A DNA stretch of 64,000 bases, taken from contig NZ_JAJCVI010000001.1 of NCBI RefSeq assembly GCF_020567525.1, forward strand, positions 62,001-126,000. The letters are read 5' to 3'. Under the pieces are notes generated by a model, which had not been told where the DNA came from, did not search any database, and saw nothing but the letters and a program-made list of their open reading frames with translations. Position 1 is the stretch's first letter, and each line of letters opens with the position of its first letter. The position numbers were made by a program, and so were the translations under genes. This DNA comes from Halorubellus salinus (GTDB lineage: Archaea > Halobacteriota > Halobacteria > Halobacteriales > Natrialbaceae). Positions 27,174 to 37,768 of the stretch are shown piece after piece.

Positions 27174-27204
27174 CGGTCCCCCGAGCTATCAGTATTCGTA
27201 TCGG

Positions 27205-28317
27205 ATGGTCCTTCAGGAAACGTTGACCTTCGTGGAGCCCCTCGGTGTGGACGTGACATCGAGTCCCCGCTCCGACGATGGCCGCGTGGACGTTGCCGTG
27301 TCCGCGGACGGCCTCCGGAAGGAATACGGCGACATCGAGGACGGCGGCGTGCTCGCGGTCGACGACGTCTCGTTCAGCGTCGACAGCGGTGAGATCGTCG
27401 GACTGCTCGGGCCGAACGGTGCCGGGAAGACGACGACGATCAAGATGCTTCTGGGTCTCGTCACGCCCTCGACGGGGTCGGCGACCGTCGCCGGCGTCGA
27501 CGTCGAGGAACACCCGCGCCGGGCGTACGAGCGCGTCGGCGCGATGCTCGAGGGTGCACGGAACGTCTACTGGCGGCTGTCGGTACGGGAGAACCTCCGC
27601 TTTTTCGCGGCTATCGGCGGCGCCGACCCGAGCGACGTCCGGGACCGCCACGACGACCTGCTGGAGACGCTCGGTATCGCCGAGAAGGCGGACGTCCCGG
27701 TCCGCGAGCTCTCCAGGGGCCAGAAGCAGAAGGTCGCGCTCGCGTGCACGCTCGCCCGCGGTGCCGACGTCCTCTTCCTCGACGAACCGACGCTCGGTCT
27801 CGACGTCGAGAGCTCGCTCGACCTCCAGCGGGAACTGCAGCGCCTCGCACGCGAGGACGGCGTCACGGTCGTCCTCTCCAGTCACGACATGGACGTCGTC
27901 GAGCGCGTCTGCGACCGCGTCGTCATCCTCGCCGACGGCCGGGTCGCGGCCGACGAGCGCGTCGAGGACCTCGTCGAGGTGTTCGCCACGCAAGCGTACC
28001 GCGTTCGAGCGTCCGCCGAACCGGGGCTCCGCGACGCCGTCGCCCACGCCGGGACGATAGAGTCCTGGACGGAACGCGACGGTATCGCTCGGTTCGAGGT
28101 CGTGCTCCCCGACCAGGAGGCGTTCTACGAGCTCGTCGACGCCGTCAGGGAGAGCGGCGCTGCCCTGGAGGCGTTCGAGAGCGTCGACCCGGACCTCGAG
28201 GACGTGTTCGTCCAGATAACGTCGGGCGACGGCTCGCGTGCGACCGCAAAAGAGGGTCGTGCGGGCGAGCGCGCGACGTCCAGCCCGCCGGTGACGGACG
28301 GAGGTGACGAGCGATGA
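27205..28317 (+). CDS. ABC transporter ATP-binding protein
   Basis: This 370-residue ATPase has Walker A GLLGPNGAGKTTT, the signature LSRGQKQKVALA, Walker B DVLFLDEPTLGLD and the H-loop SSHDMD. A C-terminal domain of about 85 residues (DUF4162-like) follows the nucleotide-binding domain, as in drug/Na+ exporter ATPases. About 35 N-terminal residues precede the usual start of the fold. The GATGAG overlap with the permease gene at 28314 shows they form one ABC-2 exporter. Substrate unknown. Confidence 0.9.
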   Translation: MVLQETLTFVEPLGVDVTSSPRSDDGRVDVAVSADGLRKEYGDIEDGGVLAVDDVSFSVDSGEIVGLLGPNGAGKTTTIKMLLGLVTPSTGSATVAGVDVEEHPRRAYERVGAMLEGARNVYWRLSVRENLRFFAAIGGADPSDVRDRHDDLLETLGIAEKADVPVRELSRGQKQKVALACTLARGADVLFLDEPTLGLDVESSLDLQRELQRLAREDGVTVVLSSHDMDVVERVCDRVVILADGRVAADERVEDLVEVFATQAYRVRASAEPGLRDAVAHAGTIESWTERDGIARFEVVLPDQEAFYELVDAVRESGAALEAFESVDPDLEDVFVQITSGDGSRATAKEGRAGERATSSPPVTDGGDER

Positions 28318-29084
28318 GCTACCTGACGCTCGTCGAGGCGCTCGCCCGGAAGCGGTACGTCATCCTCCGGGAGTACCCGGTGAACACGCTCACGCAGCTC
28401 GCGGTGACGTACATGTTCTTCGCGGGCATCTTCTTCGGCGGGCAGGCCGTCGCCGGCGCCGCCATCACGGACAGCCTCCCCGGTATCATCGTCGGGTTCT
28501 TCGTGTGGACGATGGCCATCACGGCGTTCGCGGGGGCGGCGCGCTCCATCATGGACGACGCCCAGTGGGGGACGCTCGAACAGCTGTACATGTCGCCGTA
28601 CGGGTTCGAGCGCGTGATGGCTGCGAACGCCGTCGTTCGCCTCCTCGAGTCGTTCGCGTGGGGTGGCGCCATCCTCGCGGCGATGCTCGCCACCACCGGC
28701 CAGTCCCTCACGCTCGACGTCCTCACCGTCGTCCCGCTGGTCGTCCTCACGGTCGCGAGCGCGCTCGGCATCGGGTTCGTGTTCGCCGGGCTCGCACTCG
28801 TCTACAAGCGTATCGACAACATCTTCGGACTCCTCAACTTCGGGCTGCTCTTCCTCATCGCCGCCCCCACCGACCAGTACCCCTTCCTCGCAGTCCTCCC
28901 GCTCTCCCAGGGCAGCACGCTCCTCCAGCGCGCGATGACCGACGGCGTCGCCATCTGGAACCTCCCCGTCGTCGACCTCGCCGTCCTCGTCGCGACCGCC
29001 GTCGGATACGTCGCAGCGGGCGTCGTCGCGTTCCGGTTCGCCGAACGACGCGCGCGCCGCGACGGCCTCCTCGGCCAGTACTGA
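28314..29084 (+). CDS. ABC-2 type transporter permease
   Basis: This 256-residue membrane protein has about six helices typical of ABC-2 permeases and lacks a signal peptide. It overlaps the ATPase gene by 4 nt and should dimerise with it as an exporter. Segments such as DDAQWGTLEQLYMSPYG, between helices 2 and 3, are characteristic of the family. Substrate cannot be predicted. Confidence 0.88.
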   Translation: MSYLTLVEALARKRYVILREYPVNTLTQLAVTYMFFAGIFFGGQAVAGAAITDSLPGIIVGFFVWTMAITAFAGAARSIMDDAQWGTLEQLYMSPYGFERVMAANAVVRLLESFAWGGAILAAMLATTGQSLTLDVLTVVPLVVLTVASALGIGFVFAGLALVYKRIDNIFGLLNFGLLFLIAAPTDQYPFLAVLPLSQGSTLLQRAMTDGVAIWNLPVVDLAVLVATAVGYVAAGVVAFRFAERRARRDGLLGQY

Positions 29085-29126
29085 AGCCCGCAAACCATAT
29101 GCCCGCGAGACGAGTACGATTCCTCC

Positions 29127-30185
29127 ATGACAGGTCCTGCGGGCGTCCTCTCGTCGTTCCACGATTCCCTCGGAGATGCCCTCTACGTCTTCGATACGTC
29201 CGGCGTGCTCGTGGACGCGAACGCGCGCGTCGGCGAGGTGTCCGGGCTCCCGACCGCGGAGATGCTCGGGACCACCCACGAGGAGCTCCTCGACGAGTAC
29301 GGGGCGAACGAGACGACGAACCGCGGGCGAGCGGCCTACCGGGCGGTCGCGTCCGGCGACGAGGACCGGTCGCGCGTCGAGTTCGAACTCCGGAACGTCC
29401 ACGGCGACGTCGTGCCCGTCGACGTCCGGTACGCGCGCCACGACGAGTACGTCGTCGCCATCCTCCGGAACCTGACCGCCGTCCGCGAACGCGAGCGCGA
29501 GCTCGCTCGGCTCTCCGAGCAACTCGAGGTCCTGAACCGCGTCCTCCGGCACGACATCCGGAACGACATGAACGTCGTCGCGGGCTGGCTCGACGAACTC
29601 GGCCCGCACGTCGACGCCGGCGGTGCGGACGCGCTCGCGAACGTCAGGGACGCCGTCTCGCACACCATCGCGCTGACGACGGAAGCCCGCGACCTCGCCG
29701 AGGTCCTCATCCAGGGCGGCGAGATGCCCGTCGAACCGATCCAGCTCGACGTCGTCCTCCGCCAGCAGGTCGAGAAGACCCGACGCAAGTACCCTGACGC
29801 CACCGTTCGCGTCGACGGTGACGTTCCCGCGGTCGCCGTCGTCGCGAACCAGATGCTGTCGTCGGTCTTCGACAACCTCCTCGGGAACGCGATCGTGCAC
29901 AACGACCGCGAGGAGCCGACCGTCGTCGTCGACGCGACCCTGACCGCGGCCGACGATGCGGACGCGGTCGTCGTCCACGTCGCCGACGACGGCCCCGGCA
30001 TCCCCGACGCGATGCAGGAGTCCCTGTTCGGTCGCGGCGAGAAGGGCGTCGACAGCCCCGGCACCGGCATGGGGCTGTACCTCGTCGACCGGCTCGTCTC
30101 CGGGTACGGCGGCGACGTCCACGTCGAACCGAACGACTCCCGCGGGACGGTCTTCACCGTCACCATCCCCGTCGCCGACGACTGA
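29127..30185 (+). CDS. PAS-domain sensor histidine kinase
   Basis: This 352-residue soluble kinase has an N-terminal PAS domain (about 10-120), a short linker, an H-box with H142 in VLRHDIRNDMNVV, and an ATPase domain with N-box FDNLLGNAIVHND, G1 DDGPGI and G2 GTGMGLYLVDRL. The H-box and N-box forms are those common in haloarchaeal kinases. No membrane helices are present, so it senses a cytoplasmic or redox signal. No response regulator is adjacent. CATATG (29096-29101) about 28 nt upstream of the ATG may be its TATA box. Confidence 0.9.
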   Translation: MTGPAGVLSSFHDSLGDALYVFDTSGVLVDANARVGEVSGLPTAEMLGTTHEELLDEYGANETTNRGRAAYRAVASGDEDRSRVEFELRNVHGDVVPVDVRYARHDEYVVAILRNLTAVRERERELARLSEQLEVLNRVLRHDIRNDMNVVAGWLDELGPHVDAGGADALANVRDAVSHTIALTTEARDLAEVLIQGGEMPVEPIQLDVVLRQQVEKTRRKYPDATVRVDGDVPAVAVVANQMLSSVFDNLLGNAIVHNDREEPTVVVDATLTAADDADAVVVHVADDGPGIPDAMQESLFGRGEKGVDSPGTGMGLYLVDRLVSGYGGDVHVEPNDSRGTVFTVTIPVADD

Positions 30186-30255
30186 CCGCCCGCGGCGACG
30201 TCCTTCGGTTCGGCGTCGGACGGCGACGACCGGCGGCGTCGCCGGCGACCGAACC

Positions 30256-30262
30256 ATTATAG
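30256..30262 (+). promoter_or_regulatory. Probable TATA box for methylmalonyl-CoA mutase
   Basis: ATTATAG in a GC-rich context lies about 28 nt before the ATG at 30287. Confidence 0.5.
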
Positions 30263-30286
30263 GCGGGTCCGGCAATACTTACGCGC

Positions 30287-31987
30287 ATGTACGACGACGA
30301 CGACCTCGCGGACATCCGCGAGTCACGCGAGGCGTGGGAATCGGAGACCCTCGACCCCGTCCTCGACTCCTACGGCGAGCGAAAGGACCGGTTCGCGACC
30401 GTGTCGAACCTCGAGGTCGACCGGGTGTACGACCCGACCGACGTCGCGGACCTCGACTACGACGAGGACCTCGGATTCCCCGGCGAGGAACCGTACACCC
30501 GGGGGCCGTACCCGACGATGTACCGCGGGCGGACGTGGACGATGCGGCAGTTCGCCGGGATGGGGACCGCCGAGGAGACCAACGAGCGCTTCCACTACCT
30601 CCTCGAGAACGGCCAGACGGGGTTGTCGACGGCGTTCGACATGCCGACGCTGATGGGTATCGATAGCGACGACCCGATGAGCGAGGGCGAGGTCGGGAAG
30701 GAAGGCGTCGCCGTCGACACCCTCCGGGACATGGAGGTGCTGTTCGACGGCATCGACCTCGCGGAGATATCGACGAGCTTCACGATCAACCCGAGTGCGC
30801 CCGTCATCTACGCGATGTACGTCGCGCTCGCCGACCAGCAGGGCGTGCCCCGCGAGGAGGTCCGTGGGACCCTCCAGAACGACATGTTCAAGGAGTTCAT
30901 CGCGCAGAAGGAGTGGGTCATCCCGCCCGAGCCGAGCCTCGACCTCGTCACGGACACCATCGAGTACAGCACGGAGGAGACCCCGAATTTCCACCCCGTC
31001 AGCATCTCGGGATACCACATCCGCGAGGCCGGGTCGACGGCGGTCCAGGAGCTCGCGTTCACGCTCGCGGACGGATTCGGGTACGTCGAGGACGGCATCG
31101 ACCGCGGCCTCGACGTCGACGACTTCGCGCCCCGACTCTCGTTCTTCTTCAACTCGCACAACTCCATCTTCGAGGAGGTCGCGAAGTTCCGGGCCGCACG
31201 CCGTATCTACGCTCGCGTGATGGACGAGTGGTACGACGCCGAGAAACCGGAGTCCAAGCGACTCAAGTTCCACACGCAGACCGCGGGACAGAGCCTCACC
31301 GCCCAGCAGCCCCTGAACAACGTCGTCCGCGTGACCGTGCAGGCGCTCGCGGGCGTCATGGGCGGCACGCAGAGCCTCCACACGAACAGCTTCGACGAGG
31401 CGCTCGCGCTCCCGAGCGAGAAAGCCGTCCGGGTCGCACTCCGCACCCAGCAGATCATCGCCGAGGAGTCCGGGGCGGCGGACATCGTCGACCCGATGGG
31501 TGGGAGTTACGCCATCGAGGCGCTCACCGACCAGGTCGAACAGCAGGCGATGGCGTACATCGAGGAGATCAAGGAGATGGGCGACGGCTCGGTGCGCGAC
31601 GGCATCCTCGAAGGTATCGACCAGGGGTTCTTCCTCCGGGAGATCCAGGAGGCGAGCTACGAGTACCAGGAGCGCGTCGAGCGCGGCGAGGAGGTCGTCG
31701 TCGGCGTCAACGAGTACAGCATCGAGGAGGACACGAGCCCGGAGATACTGAAGGTCGACGAGGCGACCGAACAGACCCAGCTCGACCGCCTGGAACGTAC
31801 GAAGGAGGAGCGCGACGACGACGCGGTCGACGCCGCGCTCGAGGACCTCGAGGCGGCCATCGAGGACGACGAGAACGTGATGCCCGCCATCGTCGCCGCC
31901 GTCAAGAAGTACGCGACGATGGGCGAGATCATGGCGGTGTTCGAGGACGCGTACGGCGCGTACAGCGAACAGATCGGCCTCGCCTGA
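30287..31987 (+). CDS. Methylmalonyl-CoA mutase, large (catalytic) subunit
   Basis: This 566-residue protein is the substrate-binding TIM-barrel subunit that interconverts methylmalonyl-CoA and succinyl-CoA with adenosylcobalamin. Family segments include RTWTMRQFAGMGTAEETNER, FDMPTLMGIDSDDP, VRGTLQNDMFKE, FHPVSISGYHIREAG and TAGQSLTAQQPLNN. It lacks the C-terminal B12-binding domain, which is encoded separately at 44682-45098. This matches the split archaeal form. The gene stands alone; the next gene is convergent, 18 nt from its stop. Confidence 0.93.
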   Translation: MYDDDDLADIRESREAWESETLDPVLDSYGERKDRFATVSNLEVDRVYDPTDVADLDYDEDLGFPGEEPYTRGPYPTMYRGRTWTMRQFAGMGTAEETNERFHYLLENGQTGLSTAFDMPTLMGIDSDDPMSEGEVGKEGVAVDTLRDMEVLFDGIDLAEISTSFTINPSAPVIYAMYVALADQQGVPREEVRGTLQNDMFKEFIAQKEWVIPPEPSLDLVTDTIEYSTEETPNFHPVSISGYHIREAGSTAVQELAFTLADGFGYVEDGIDRGLDVDDFAPRLSFFFNSHNSIFEEVAKFRAARRIYARVMDEWYDAEKPESKRLKFHTQTAGQSLTAQQPLNNVVRVTVQALAGVMGGTQSLHTNSFDEALALPSEKAVRVALRTQQIIAEESGAADIVDPMGGSYAIEALTDQVEQQAMAYIEEIKEMGDGSVRDGILEGIDQGFFLREIQEASYEYQERVERGEEVVVGVNEYSIEEDTSPEILKVDEATEQTQLDRLERTKEERDDDAVDAALEDLEAAIEDDENVMPAIVAAVKKYATMGEIMAVFEDAYGAYSEQIGLA

Positions 31988-32005
31988 GCGGGTCGCGCGC
32001 CGATT

Positions 32006-33343
32006 CTACGCGGTCGCTCGCACGTCGAGCGTCGCAGCCACGTCGACGTCCAGCGCCGCGGCCGACCGGGCGTCGACGCTATCGCTCATCGAGCCACCGG
32101 TCGCGTCGAATCCGTTACCCGACCAGTCGACGAGCGCGTCCGGGCGGTCGACGCTCGCATCAGCGGTCGCGTTCGCGGTCGTCGCGTCCGCGATGAGCCC
32201 GATGGAGATGCTGACGTTGTGCGACCCGATGAACACGGACGCGGTCGTTCGCCGCGGGAGGGATGCGGCGTCCGCGGGTACCGACGAGCGGTCGTCGGTC
32301 ACGTGCACCGTCGTCTCGTTCCCGGTGGTCGTGACGTAGACGTACCGCGTCTCGCCGGGGGCGAACGATTCGTTGACCGACGTCGACCCGGTGACGTTCC
32401 CCGCGACGCCGACGGTGTGGTCGAACACCGTCGCCGACCCGACGTTCTCGAGTTCGACCGCGGTCCCGTTCGCGACGAACGACCCGTTCACTCGCGGCGC
32501 GGCGTCCGTCCACGACGGCTTCGCGAGCGACGCACCGCCGTACGCGTCGACTGAGTGGTCGAGAACGAACTCCGTCGCGTCACCCGACCCGGTCTCGACG
32601 GTCAGCGTCGCGTCCGCGTCGTGGACGACGCCGTTCGCCGCGACGAACACCGTGAACGAGAAGTCCTCGACGGTTCCGTTCGGCACGCCGAGCGCCCCGC
32701 GGAACTGCCGGAAGCGCGATTCGTTCACGCCCGTCGACTCGTACTTGACGACCTTCTGGCCGTTCCGCGTCCCGAAGTCCGACGCGCGCATCTTGTCGCT
32801 CAGCGAGAAGTACAGGAGCGAGACGCTCGCGAGCGGTTGACTCGGTCGCGCGTACTGGAAGCGCGTTCGCGTCGGCCCGACCGCGTACTGGTAGGTCGTC
32901 CCGTTGGGTTGCACGGACCGGGTCGTCGCGACGCCGTTCGCGAAGTACACGTCCGTGCCCGTCGGCGTCCCGTTCCCGACGTTCCGACGCGACGAGACGT
33001 AGTCGCCGTCGGGCGTTCGCGTGAGCGCGAACTCGACGGTCCCGGTCGCGTTCGCACCCAGTGCCGTGTAGCGCGTGGTCGATTCCGTCGAGACGTTCGA
33101 CAGCGCGCGAGCGTTGGCGCGCAAGAGCGTCCGCGGGTTCGCGATACCGCTCTGGGACGCACCCGGTGCGACGAGGTTCGAGGGAACCGTCACGCGGTTC
33201 CGGTCGCCGTCGGTCGCCGTCGATGCCGCGTCTGTCGGGGCGTCGGTCTGGTCGCCCGGCGCAGTCGACGTCCCCGGCCCTCCGCTACAGCCGGCGAGGA
33301 CGACGAGCGCTACGACGAGCACCGTCGCGAGTCTGCGTGTCAT
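32006..33343 (-). CDS. Haloarchaeal lipoprotein, DUF7537-like
   Basis: This 445-residue protein has a short basic N-terminus, a hydrophobic stretch and the lipobox LAGC at about residues 16-19, so it is a candidate membrane-anchored lipoprotein facing outside. A Thr/Ser/Ala-rich linker follows. The body is rich in Asn-x-Ser/Thr sequons and beta-prone sequence and resembles the haloarchaeal DUF7537 lipoproteins (name recalled, not checked). No enzymatic motif is apparent. The ATG at 33343 gives the complete signal. Confidence 0.75.
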   Translation of the reverse strand: MTRRLATVLVVALVVLAGCSGGPGTSTAPGDQTDAPTDAASTATDGDRNRVTVPSNLVAPGASQSGIANPRTLLRANARALSNVSTESTTRYTALGANATGTVEFALTRTPDGDYVSSRRNVGNGTPTGTDVYFANGVATTRSVQPNGTTYQYAVGPTRTRFQYARPSQPLASVSLLYFSLSDKMRASDFGTRNGQKVVKYESTGVNESRFRQFRGALGVPNGTVEDFSFTVFVAANGVVHDADATLTVETGSGDATEFVLDHSVDAYGGASLAKPSWTDAAPRVNGSFVANGTAVELENVGSATVFDHTVGVAGNVTGSTSVNESFAPGETRYVYVTTTGNETTVHVTDDRSSVPADAASLPRRTTASVFIGSHNVSISIGLIADATTANATADASVDRPDALVDWSGNGFDATGGSMSDSVDARSAAALDVDVAATLDVRATA

Positions 33344-33433
33344 TGGTCGAACTGTCCACGCGACGCACTTGAACGTGGCTAACCGGTCACGGAACGGTCA
33401 CCGCGACGCTATCGCCTCGGCGACGGCCGGTAT

Positions 33434-34825
33434 TCAGAGGTAGTCCATCCCGGTCGTCTCGCCGAGGTCGAACCCGGCGCGCTCGTGGGACCACTCCACG
33501 GGGTCGTCGCGGTGCTCGTCCATGAACGAGACGAGTCGCTCACCGACGTCCTCGCCGTAGAGCGCCGGCCCGTCCCGCATCCGGCCGCGGAGCGCGTCGT
33601 CGTCGTGGACGCGACGAAGCATCGTGGCGACGAACTCCCCGGAGACCGGCGGGACGAGGAGGTTCGTGTTCGCGTCGAACACCGTCTCCGGCCGATCCGT
33701 GTTGAAGCGCGCGGTGAGGCAGACGGTCTCCTCGATGTGGTTCAGTTCCTCCTGCATGCTCCCGGAGTCCGTGAACTCCGCGAGGCACTGCCCGGATTCG
33801 AGGAACTCGTAGACGTGCGCGTGCTTCTTCCAGAGACCAGTGAACAGGAAGTTCTCGTGGCGCTCGTCCAACTCGAGCAAGCGGTCGCGGAGTCCCGTCG
33901 CCTCGAGCGCGTTCCGGGTGGCAGTCAGCTCGACGAAGTTGACGTTGAACCCGTCCTCGACGAGCGCGATCACGCCCTCGACGATGGCGCAGAACCGGCC
34001 CGGGAGGAGGTTCGCGCGCCGATGGACGTCCACGCGGATCCAGTCGTCGCGCTCCTCGAGCGTCGGGTAGACGTCGAAGACGCTCTCGTCGAGCTCGGCC
34101 GCTCGCTTCGCGTCGATGGCGTCGACGACGCTGTTCCCGACGACCGGTACGCGCTCCTCGGGGTAGCCCTCGCGGACGAGGTGCTCGCGGTTCAACTCGA
34201 CGGGCGCGAAGTGATAGAGCGAGGCGGCGGACCCGACGAACGTGTCGTACTGCTCGGGGAACGGTTCCGAGCGGTCGACGTGCCAGTCGTCGCGCCACTG
34301 CGCGTCGACGAACGCGTCGATCGCGTCCGCGTCCCCGAGGGCAAGCGCGTCGCGGTCGACCGCGTCGTAGTCCGGCGCCATCCCACGCAGGCCCGCCTCG
34401 TTGTGCGCGACCTGCTCGCCGGTGGCGAACGCCCACGCCTGGGGGACCGTCGCCGCGGCGTGCGTGTCGCCGTGCACGAGCGGGACGACCGTCGTCTCCG
34501 GATGATGCTCGTCGAGGTAGTCCGTGAACGCGTCCACGCGTTCGGTCACCTCAGCGGTCTTCTGGGAGAGCCCACCGCGGACGCCGAGGTCCACGCCGAC
34601 GCGGTCCTCGACGCCGTACTCCGCCAGGCCGTACCCGAGCAGGTCGTCGTAGTGCTGGCCGGTGTGGAGGATGAACGAGGGCACGCCCATGTCGTCGGCC
34701 GCCGTCACCACCGGCGCCTGCTTGTAGAAGTCCGGTTTCGTCGCCGTCACGACCGCGATGGCGAAGTTGGCGCCATCGAGTCTTGCGTCGAGTCGGTCCT
34801 CGTAGACCGTGTACTCAGCACTCAT
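33434..34825 (-). CDS. UDP-N-acetylglucosamine 2-epimerase family protein
   Basis: This 463-residue cytoplasmic protein matches WecB-like epimerases of the GT-B fold: VVTATKPDFYKQAPVV at the N-terminus, HTGQHYDDLL, PLVHGDTHAAATVPQAWAF, VAHNEAGLRG, RRANLLPGR and TDSGSMQEELNH near the UDP site. Such enzymes make UDP-ManNAc for surface glycans. Haloarchaeal members differ enough from bacterial WecB that the exact sugar is uncertain. It is divergent from acs and not within a larger glycan cluster. Confidence 0.82.
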   Translation of the reverse strand: MSAEYTVYEDRLDARLDGANFAIAVVTATKPDFYKQAPVVTAADDMGVPSFILHTGQHYDDLLGYGLAEYGVEDRVGVDLGVRGGLSQKTAEVTERVDAFTDYLDEHHPETTVVPLVHGDTHAAATVPQAWAFATGEQVAHNEAGLRGMAPDYDAVDRDALALGDADAIDAFVDAQWRDDWHVDRSEPFPEQYDTFVGSAASLYHFAPVELNREHLVREGYPEERVPVVGNSVVDAIDAKRAAELDESVFDVYPTLEERDDWIRVDVHRRANLLPGRFCAIVEGVIALVEDGFNVNFVELTATRNALEATGLRDRLLELDERHENFLFTGLWKKHAHVYEFLESGQCLAEFTDSGSMQEELNHIEETVCLTARFNTDRPETVFDANTNLLVPPVSGEFVATMLRRVHDDDALRGRMRDGPALYGEDVGERLVSFMDEHRDDPVEWSHERAGFDLGETTGMDYL

Positions 34826-34941
34826 TGCCCAGTCGTCCTCGCCCGACCCACGAGTACCTGTTCATCGCGACGCGGTCGCCGCACGTTCGAACCGCCGCGA
34901 ACCGACCGCCGACGCGAACCGGCCACCGACGTCGGGGGAAA

Positions 34942-34950
34942 GCTTAGCAT
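34942..34950 (+). promoter_or_regulatory. Probable TATA box for acs
   Basis: GCTTAGCAT lies about 30 nt before the acs ATG at 34978, consistent with a nearly leaderless transcript. Confidence 0.4.
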
Positions 34951-34977
34951 ACGTCCGGTCGACGGCCTAGACGAACC

Positions 34978-36969
<1,992 letters not shown>

Positions 36970-37091
36970 CAGGACGACCACGCCCCTTCCGACGGCGACA
37001 CCGACGAATCAGTCGGTCTCCTCCGAGAATCACCCCGTACCGTCAACGAAGACGACGGCGTCAGTCAGTATCGTCGGCGACTACGACGCAG

Positions 37092-37367
37092 TCAGTCAGT
37101 ATCGTCGACGCGGCTCGCGACCTGCACGAGCGCGATGAAGACGCCGAGACTGAGTGCGAGCATCACCATCCCGTACAGCGCGAACGACACCGGCGTTATC
37201 TCGAACGTGATCGGCCCGAGTTCCGCCATCTCGACGTTCTTCTGCGCGGGGAGGATGATGCCAAGGACGTACCCGAGGACGCCCGCGAGCGCGACGACCC
37301 CGACGTAGACGGTCGCCACCACGCGCTTCCCGGAGAGCACCGCCGACAGGCGAACGTTCTCAGTCAC
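37092..37367 (-). CDS. Small two-helix membrane protein of the oxidase locus (DUF7520-like)
   Basis: This 91-residue protein has two membrane helices (roughly 17-37 and 60-82) and a short Asp-rich tail. A GTG start at 37367 (reading VTENVRLSAVL) is preferred over longer frames because a TATA-like element at 37391-37399 lies 28 nt upstream. It resembles small haloarchaeal proteins found near cytochrome oxidase genes (DUF7520 by memory). It may be an oxidase accessory subunit, but that is by location only. Confidence 0.6.
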   Translation of the reverse strand: MTENVRLSAVLSGKRVVATVYVGVVALAGVLGYVLGIILPAQKNVEMAELGPITFEITPVSFALYGMVMLALSLGVFIALVQVASRVDDTD

Positions 37368-37390
37368 ACCGGTCGCTTGGCACCGGCAAC

Positions 37391-37400
37391 GATTAGCCTT
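37391..37400. promoter_or_regulatory. Shared divergent promoter region
   Basis: GATTAGCCTT lies between the divergent starts at 37367 and 37427. It is AT-rich at 28 nt upstream of the GTG on the minus strand and about 30 nt upstream of the ATG on the plus strand. A single TATA element could serve both genes. Confidence 0.45.
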
Positions 37401-37426
37401 TGGCATTCCGGCTCCAAAACCCGTTC

Positions 37427-37513
37427 ATGAGCGAGAAAGAGCTCCTGCTCGTCGTCCTCGCACTCGTCGCCATCATGATGTTCACCACCGGATTCGTGCT
37501 CGCGACCGTCTGA
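37427..37513 (+). CDS. 28-residue single-helix membrane protein
   Basis: ATG at 37427 opens a complete 28-codon frame to TGA at 37511-37513. It has a short charged N-terminus (MSEKE) followed by an uninterrupted hydrophobic segment, LLLVVLALVAIMMFTTGFVL, ending in ATV. Every codon but a few ends in G or C, as in neighbouring genes. A promoter-like element lies 30 nt upstream. Small one-helix proteins are common accessory subunits of haem-copper oxidases, and a related gene is 60 nt away, but I have no homology for this one. Confidence 0.5.
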   Translation: MSEKELLLVVLALVAIMMFTTGFVLATV

Positions 37514-37768
37514 CGGCGACCCCTCGAATCCACCGACAGCACGACAGTACGCGAACTGGGCCGCGTCCCCACCACGGACTCCTCTAGCTCTCCCCACCAT
37601 CGACCGCGAGCGACGCGTCACCCGCCCCCACGACGATACCAACCCCACTGACCGCAGAGCACCGCCGTCGCTCAGCGAGCGAATCACGAACCACCAACAT
37701 CGATACGCGAGTCGTCGACGACGAACGTAACTCCGAACCCGAGAAAGAAGACGTACCGCAGCGCCGCG
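37514..37768. other. Intergenic region, nothing recognised
   Basis: About 255 nt between the small ORF and the end of coxA. It contains no credible reading frame, repeat or strong TATA element that I can see. Confidence 0.4.
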
